DNA of 9,933 nt. Origin: Erysipelotrichaceae bacterium UBA3379. Its GTDB lineage: Bacteria; Bacillota_I; Bacilli_A; Erysipelotrichales; Coprobacillaceae. The notes under the pieces were generated by a model. It was not told where the DNA came from. It searched no databases and was given only the letters and a program-made list of their open reading frames with translations. Both the position numbers and the translations under genes were made by a program. This document shows, piece by piece, positions 6,197-9,933 of the stretch (position 1 is the first letter of the stretch; each line of letters opens with the position of its first letter). The DNA lies in contig DEPZ01000059.1 in NCBI GenBank assembly GCA_002359025.1, positions 3,359-13,291 on the forward strand, in the 5' to 3' direction.

Positions 6197-6434
6197 TATT
6201 GCTCTCCTCCTATATGTTTTTTAATTGATCTTGCAGTAATATTCCTAATGTTATGATAAAAACAGTATTAATTTTTTAACTTATTAAATATATAATCTAC
6301 TATAATGAAATTATAAATATCATGATAATATTCATCTATCTCTATTATGTTAAGATTTACATAAATTTCTTCTAATGATTTAACTAGTCACTCTTTATAA
6401 TAAAAAAAGGAAGTCTCTAAAACTTCCTACTAGA
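6197..6434. other. Intergenic region upstream of the flavodoxin gene with two inverted repeats
   Basis: This 238-base AT-rich gap holds the YitT-gene terminator at one end and the flavodoxin gene's leader at the other. In the middle are TATAAT-GAA-ATTATA (6301-6315, arms of 6) and the perfect palindrome TATCATGATA (6318-6327), two bases apart. They may be operator sites for the flavodoxin gene. The first resembles a Fur/PerR-type box in bases, but its 6-3-6 spacing does not fit the 7-1-7 form. I see no convincing -35/-10 pair and no coding potential. Confidence 0.35.
6402..6428 (-). terminator. Intrinsic terminator of the YitT-family gene
   Basis: Read on the minus strand, AGGAAGT pairs with ACTTCCT around a 7-base loop and is followed by seven Ts (complement of 6402-6408). 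It begins 6 bases after the stop codon, a textbook rho-independent terminator. Confidence 0.85.
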
Positions 6435-7316
6435 TTATTCAATTGGTTCTTTATAAAATTTACCTGTAACTCCTATAGATTTCATAACATTAATAAAGAC
6501 TTGTGGATCTTGTTGTCTTACCAGCTGGATAACATCTTTAATTTCATCAGCACCTACGACAGTATAAAGCATTGTTTTATCTTCTTTCATATAGCAACCT
6601 TGTCCTTCAAATCTTGTAACACCATGATGTGTAAATTCCATAATCTTATCTGTAATCAATTCAGGATTCTTTGTCACTATAAACATAGTAACTTGATGAT
6701 CTTTTTTATGTAATCTTTCTATCACTTGTGTAGATACAAATTGGAATATAATTGAATACATTGCTTCTTCAAAACCAAATAATAAACCTGCTGTTGTTAG
6801 TATAACAACATTAATCATAAATACAAAGTTCCATGATGCTTTATTAAGTTTATGTGATAAATAGACAGCAATAAAATCTGTACCTCCACTTGATGCTTTA
6901 CCATATAAAGCTATAACAATAGCAATACCATTTAAAATACCACCAAATACAGATACCAATAATGGATCATAAGTAATCGGTGTTACCGGTATTATATCTA
7001 CTAAAAATGAATTCAAGACAATCATGATAATAGAATAGCTTGTAAACTTCTTCCCTATCATTTTAAATCCTATAAATGCTGGTATTGCATTTAATGCAAT
7101 ATTAATAACTGAATATGGTAAATTTATATTCATAAATTCTGCAGCACTTCTTTGGATTAACAAACTTAAACCAGTAAATCCCCCAGGTATTAAATTTCCT
7201 GCTCTAACAAAAGATTTAATATTAACAGACATAATCAATGATGCAACAAAAACACAAAATAATGAAAATAAATGCTTTTGCCACTCCTGTTGACCTTTTG
7301 ACTTTGCGTAACTCAT
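6435..7316 (-). CDS. YitT-family membrane protein (DUF161 repeats plus DUF2179), start moved downstream
   Basis: A 293-residue integral membrane protein. Several hydrophobic helices fill about residues 14-200. Two YitT signature loops are visible, IPGGFTGLSLL near 43-53 and GKASSGGTDF near 139-148, related to each other as in the duplicated DUF161 domain. A cytosolic DUF2179 domain follows from about 208 to 288 (FIVTKNPELITDKIMEF through INVMKSIGVTGKF). YitT proteins are common, often multi-copy, in Firmicutes; transport or export roles are suspected but not settled. Start choice: a longer frame opens at 7364, but there is no ribosome binding site there and a TATAAT promoter element sits inside that extension. 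The ATG at 7314-7316 has GGAGG 5 bases upstream (complement of 7322-7326) and gives MSYAKSK. I take it as the start, dropping 16 residues. Confidence 0.88.
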   Translation of the reverse strand: MSYAKSKGQQEWQKHLFSLFCVFVASLIMSVNIKSFVRAGNLIPGGFTGLSLLIQRSAAEFMNINLPYSVINIALNAIPAFIGFKMIGKKFTSYSIIMIVLNSFLVDIIPVTPITYDPLLVSVFGGILNGIAIVIALYGKASSGGTDFIAVYLSHKLNKASWNFVFMINVVILTTAGLLFGFEEAMYSIIFQFVSTQVIERLHKKDHQVTMFIVTKNPELITDKIMEFTHHGVTRFEGQGCYMKEDKTMLYTVVGADEIKDVIQLVRQQDPQVFINVMKSIGVTGKFYKEPIE

Positions 7317-7343
7317 AATATCCTCCAACCTCATTTGTTCTCT

Positions 7344-7372
7344 ATTATACTCTTGTATAAACATGAAAACAA
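7344..7372 (-). promoter_or_regulatory. Promoter of the YitT-family gene
   Basis: On the minus strand, TTGTTT (complement of 7367-7372) and a perfect TATAAT (complement of 7344-7349) are 17 bases apart. The predicted start near 7337 gives a 20-base leader carrying the GGAGG. It shows the gene is transcribed on its own, although it follows the muramidase gene on the same strand. Confidence 0.6.
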
Positions 7373-7389
7373 TATAAAAAGAAATTATT

Positions 7390-7415
7390 TTAAGGCAGCA
7401 TTTCTACTGCCTTAA
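7390..7415 (-). terminator. Hairpin terminator overlapping the end of the muramidase gene
   Basis: TTAAGGCAG (7390-7398) and CTGCCTTAA (7407-7415) form a perfect 9-base stem with an 8-base loop. The muramidase stop codon is in the loop and its last three codons are in the stem. The minus strand continues into an A/T-rich stretch with an interrupted T run, so it is a probable but not ideal terminator. Confidence 0.6.
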
Positions 7416-8408
7416 TCGTCCCTCTTTTAATAATTTTAATAACTGTGCATTTTGCATTCCACTACCTGTGTAGTTATCTATACCATTGAGTCTAGCAAGT
7501 TCCCTACGTGATTCCATAGAAGCATCATATCCTATTTGTACTAATGCATCTACAAATGAATCTCCTTGATATGTTGGATTCGACAAATAATTTATTCTAT
7601 TGATAATTGTATCATCATTTACCCATCCTAACCCATTTCCTATAAGATAAGGATTTCTTGCCCCAACTTCAATTCTTGTTATTGTTCCTGTATTCATATA
7701 AGGAATAAGTGGTGTTGTACTATCAGAAGATATAAAAACATGTTCAAATTCAACTTTATCACCTACATTATACCTTGGTTTTTCAGGTAATTGATTAAAG
7801 TTATTTAATCCTTGTTCTTGAATCTCTAATGGAAAATCTCTAAATGCATAGTTCATATCTACTGGCGCGTTGATACCCTCTACGAATCCTTTATCAGTAT
7901 ATTGCCACATATCAAATCCTTCTGCCCCTAATTCATCTGCATATCTTGCGACCCATTTTGTGTATCTTGAAAATAATGGGCCTGTTAATTTCGTTTTCCA
8001 CCAATGATATGAAGCATAAAATCCTGGTAAATAATTGTGTCTTTCTAACTCTTTCGCAAACACTCTCGCATTTCTTTCTATTTGCTCATTGCTTAATCTC
8101 CCTACTCTAGGATCTTCTAAATCTAAATATATAGGATAAGCCATTTTATAATTTTGTATTAATCTCATAACATGTCTTGCTTCAGACAAAGCTTCTTGTT
8201 CATTCATTGCATAAGAATATAAATAAACTCCAAATGGAATTCCTAATCTTGTGCATTCATCTGCATTTCTTATAAAAGTAGGATCATCCTGACCTGGGAT
8301 ATCCTTACCATATCCAGCACGTAATATCGCAAAGTCTATATGTTTCTTGACTTGCTCCCAATTAATAATACCTTGATATTGTGATACATCTATACCATCT
8401 TTTATCAT
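7404..8408 (-). CDS. GH25 muramidase (phage-lysin-type) with SH3-like and C-terminal wall-binding segments, no signal peptide
   Basis: A 334-residue peptidoglycan hydrolase. Residues 1-192 are a GH25 (Lyz-like) domain that cuts the N-acetylmuramic acid-N-acetylglucosamine bond. It has GIDVSQYQG (5-13, with D7), the catalytic pair in YLDLED (D96, E98), DMWQY (166-170) and VDMNYA (183-188). Residues about 212-272 look like an SH3-like wall-binding domain (YNVGDKVEFEH ... ARNPYLIG ... GWVNDDTII). Residues about 284-334 carry a motif ANG-type tail, NYTGSGMQNAQLLKLLKEG, seen in phage endolysins. The protein starts straight at the catalytic domain, with no signal peptide or membrane segment. It therefore resembles a holin-released endolysin, yet no holin or other phage gene is nearby. 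AGGAGG (complement of 8416-8421) lies 7 bases before the ATG. It may be a domesticated lysin or exported by another route. Confidence 0.92.
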   Translation of the reverse strand: MIKDGIDVSQYQGIINWEQVKKHIDFAILRAGYGKDIPGQDDPTFIRNADECTRLGIPFGVYLYSYAMNEQEALSEARHVMRLIQNYKMAYPIYLDLEDPRVGRLSNEQIERNARVFAKELERHNYLPGFYASYHWWKTKLTGPLFSRYTKWVARYADELGAEGFDMWQYTDKGFVEGINAPVDMNYAFRDFPLEIQEQGLNNFNQLPEKPRYNVGDKVEFEHVFISSDSTTPLIPYMNTGTITRIEVGARNPYLIGNGLGWVNDDTIINRINYLSNPTYQGDSFVDALVQIGYDASMESRRELARLNGIDNYTGSGMQNAQLLKLLKEGRLRQ

Positions 8409-8603
8409 TTCTTAACCTCCTAAAATACTATATGTTAAATATTTCTATTTGTGATACATTTGCCTTATATTTTTAAAGTGCATATTTTATGCAATAAGAA
8501 AATATGTTAAATTATGTGATTACATTATAATTTTATTATTTAACAAATATTGGTACTCCCTATCTAATTTTTTATGTTATAATATGCTCGTCGAGGTGAT
8601 TTA
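8409..8603. other. Divergent spacer between the muramidase and NlpC/P60 genes with imperfect direct repeats
   Basis: This 195-base AT-rich spacer separates two peptidoglycan hydrolase genes transcribed away from each other. TATGTTAAAT occurs at 8431-8440 and 8503-8512, and each copy is followed by TGTGAT (8450-8455 and 8515-8520) and ACATT, with different spacing. TGCATA-TTT-TATGCA (8479-8493) is an inverted repeat between them. These may be regulator sites shared by the two wall-hydrolase genes. A WalR-type pair of TGTWAH half-sites at 5-base spacing is not present exactly. No coding potential is seen. Confidence 0.4.
8575..8583 (+). promoter_or_regulatory. Extended -10 promoter of the NlpC/P60 gene
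   Basis: TGTTATAAT is a perfect extended -10 (TG-n-TATAAT), which can work without a good -35; none is visible 17 bases upstream. The predicted start is near 8590, leaving a leader of about 14 bases that contains GAGGTGAT (8593-8600) before the ATG at 8604. Confidence 0.6.
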
Positions 8604-9785
8604 ATGAAAAAAATAGTATTAAGTTTTCTAGCGATAACTTCTATCTTTGCTATGACATTATCATCTACAACAGTTAATGCTGTTGATTTTTCTAAAAACG
8701 AATCTAAATATATTAAATTATGTTCTTCTTCTTCTTTAAGTTCTAATAAAAAGACATGCGAAGAATTTAATAAATATCTAAGTAAAAAAAATAAAGAACT
8801 TAAAGCAGATATTCAAGAAACAAAAAGCGATTTAGAAGATACAAAAGATGATATAGCCGCAGTAGAATCTAAAATCAAAAAATTAAACACAGAAATTTCT
8901 CAAAAGGAAAAAGAAATTAACTATCTTTTATCATCTATATCAAAAGTAGAGAAAGATATAAAAAAGAAAGAGAGTCTTATGCATGAACGTTTATACGTTA
9001 TGCAATCTCAATACAATTCTAATCAATTTGCAAACTTCTTATTTGAATCAGATAGTATTGAAGATTTCTTCTCTCGTTTAAGTAGTATCCAAGATATTAC
9101 ATCTTATGAAAAAGATCTTATCTCTGATTTGAATGAACAAAAAGCTGAACTTGATCAACAAAAAGTGACTTTAAAGAATGCTAGAGAATCTTTAAAATCT
9201 CAAAAAGGAAGTCAAGAATCATTAAAAGCTAACCTAAACAAATTAAAAGAACAACAACAAAAAGAAATTAAAGAAAATCAAGCTGAAGCTAAAAAAGTAT
9301 CTGAAGCACAAAAGAAAATAGATGCTGCACTAGATGCATTAATTTCTAATGCACCTTCTGGTGGTGGTGGAAGTTATGTACCAGGTAATTCAGAAACTGG
9401 AAACGCAATCGCTCAAAAAGCCTTAAGCCAATTAGGTAAAAGATATTGGTGGGGAGCTGAAGGACCAAATTATTATGACTGCTCAGGTTTAGTATATTGG
9501 GCTCATAATCAAGCGGGTGTAAAAATTGGTCGTACGACAGCTGCTGGATATTCACAATCTGGTAAATCTGTAACTCGTTCACAATTACAACCTGGTGACG
9601 TTATTACATTTAGTTATGGTAGTGGTGTTGCTCATATCGGTATATATATAGGTGGTGGAAGCTTTGTTCATGCTTCTGGTAAAGGATCTGGAACAGTTGG
9701 ACAATACCCAGATCAATGTGTAAAAACATCAAGTTTATCTGGATATTGGGAAAGATATGTTTATAATTATAGAAGACTATACTAA
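8604..9785 (+). CDS. Secreted CwlO/PcsB/SagA-like coiled-coil NlpC/P60 endopeptidase
   Basis: A 393-residue secreted peptidoglycan hydrolase. A signal peptide covers residues 1-26 (KK, a hydrophobic core, then cleavage after VNA). Residues about 55-245 are Lys/Glu/Gln-rich coiled coil. At about 126-176 lies the segment MHERLYVMQSQYNSNQF ... LFESDSIEDFFSRLSSIQDI, typical of CwlO/PcsB proteins that are gated by FtsEX. A Gly-rich linker (SGGGGS, 252-257) leads to an NlpC/P60 domain (265-393) with catalytic C293 (YDCSGLV), H344 (AHIGIYIG) and H356 (FVHAS). Such enzymes cut D-Glu-gamma-diamino-acid or similar stem-peptide bonds during growth and cell separation; SagA of enterococci has the same plan. 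Two Cys residues, C40 and C52, sit just after the signal peptide and could form a disulfide, which is unusual for this group. The gene stands alone, with its own promoter and terminator. Confidence 0.94.
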   Translation: MKKIVLSFLAITSIFAMTLSSTTVNAVDFSKNESKYIKLCSSSSLSSNKKTCEEFNKYLSKKNKELKADIQETKSDLEDTKDDIAAVESKIKKLNTEISQKEKEINYLLSSISKVEKDIKKKESLMHERLYVMQSQYNSNQFANFLFESDSIEDFFSRLSSIQDITSYEKDLISDLNEQKAELDQQKVTLKNARESLKSQKGSQESLKANLNKLKEQQQKEIKENQAEAKKVSEAQKKIDAALDALISNAPSGGGGSYVPGNSETGNAIAQKALSQLGKRYWWGAEGPNYYDCSGLVYWAHNQAGVKIGRTTAAGYSQSGKSVTRSQLQPGDVITFSYGSGVAHIGIYIGGGSFVHASGKGSGTVGQYPDQCVKTSSLSGYWERYVYNYRRLY

Positions 9786-9790
9786 TCATT

Positions 9791-9820
9791 ACTCTTAAGA
9801 TTTTTCTTAAGAGTTTTTAT
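9791..9820 (+). terminator. Intrinsic terminator of the NlpC/P60 gene
   Basis: ACTCTTAAGA (9791-9800) and TCTTAAGAGT (9805-9814) form a perfect 10-base stem with a TTTT loop, followed by a T-rich tract. It starts 6 bases after the stop codon. Confidence 0.9.
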
Positions 9821-9843
9821 TTTGTTAATTTATATCTCATTAA

Positions 9844-9933
9844 TTAAATTGTATTAAACCATTTAATTATATTTGCTTTAAGAAATTTAAATTTGTTCAG
9901 CAACTTCATATTATTCTTTAAAATGGAAAATAT
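9844..9933 (-). CDS. Possible C-terminal end of a convergent gene (very uncertain)
   Basis: The minus strand is open for 29 codons from the window edge to a TAA at 9844-9846, encoding a Lys/Asn/Phe-rich tail (ending NIIKWFNTI). In DNA this AT-rich such a run can arise by chance, no motif is recognisable, and there is no terminator hairpin for this strand just after the stop. It could equally be non-coding. Only sequence beyond the window can decide. Confidence 0.15.
   Translation of the reverse strand: MFSILKNNMKLLNKFKFLKANIIKWFNTI

Noticed and set aside
6301..6315. PerR or Fur box
   Set aside because: The arms match in base content, but the 6-3-6 spacing does not fit the 7-1-7 boxes of these regulators.
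6501..6713. Plus-strand open frame of 70 codons
   Set aside because: It is antisense to the DUF2179 part of the YitT-family gene, with no supporting signals.
8505..8520. WalR-type box upstream of the NlpC/P60 gene
   Set aside because: TGTTAA is followed by TGTGAT at 4 rather than 5 bases, and the second half-site does not fit TGTWAH.
9346..9582. Minus-strand open frame of 78 codons
   Set aside because: It is antisense to the NlpC/P60 catalytic domain, whose motifs clearly fix the coding strand.
7404..9785. Prophage lysis cassette formed by the two wall hydrolases
   Set aside because: The NlpC/P60 protein is a secreted CwlO/PcsB-type housekeeping enzyme. The genes are divergent, and no holin, structural or integration genes are present.
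1..9933. Novel defence system, CRISPR array, retron or mobile element
   Set aside because: I saw no repeat arrays, transposase, reverse transcriptase, nuclease, toxin-antitoxin pair or attachment-site duplication on either strand. The only unknown gene sits in a metabolic stress operon.

Overview
The window is AT-rich DNA (roughly 30% GC by eye) with strong AGGAGG-type ribosome binding sites, short intergenic gaps and an obligate-anaerobe gene set. It has a hybrid cluster protein, YitT-type membrane protein, GH25 muramidase and a secreted CwlO/PcsB-like NlpC/P60 peptidase. This points to a low-GC gut Firmicute, most likely of the Erysipelotrichia/Coprobacillaceae type. That placement is inferred from composition and protein style, not from a marker gene. 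There is no rRNA, tRNA, CRISPR array, transposase or integrase in the window.

Layout. (1) 1-1657, plus strand: the C-terminal part of a YdhF/YcsN-type aldo/keto reductase, then two GNAT acetyltransferases, tightly packed. The second GNAT probably starts at a TTG inside the end of the first. (2) 1667-5617: a Crp/Fnr-family regulator on the minus strand, divergent from a four-gene plus-strand operon. The operon encodes a small cupin, a hybrid cluster protein (Hcp) with a fused C-terminal redox-disulfide domain, an uncharacterised 187-residue protein and a hemerythrin-like protein. (3) 5669-8408, minus strand: a flavodoxin-domain protein, a YitT-family membrane protein and a GH25 muramidase without a signal peptide, the last two with their own terminators. 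(4) 8604-9785, plus strand: a secreted coiled-coil NlpC/P60 peptidoglycan hydrolase, then a strong terminator and about 110 bases of nearly empty AT-rich DNA.

How the genes work together. The centre of the window reads as a nitrosative/oxidative stress module. Hcp proteins reduce NO or hydroxylamine, hemerythrin-like proteins bind O2 or NO or help repair iron centres, and the divergent Crp/Fnr regulator is the obvious controller. The 82-base divergent spacer holds a perfect 14-base palindrome (2335-2348). Its centre falls exactly at -41.5 relative to the start site predicted from a TATAAT at 2371-2376 that lacks a recognisable -35. This is the geometry of class II activation by Crp/Fnr proteins. 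The same palindrome lies just downstream of a plausible promoter for the regulator, so one site could activate the operon and damp the regulator.

The most interesting unexplained parts are the 187-residue operon protein, the Cys/His-rich segment of the regulator, and the Hcp fusion to a CxxC domain. No wholly new system is evident. The stress module is a coherent but partly uncharacterised unit.
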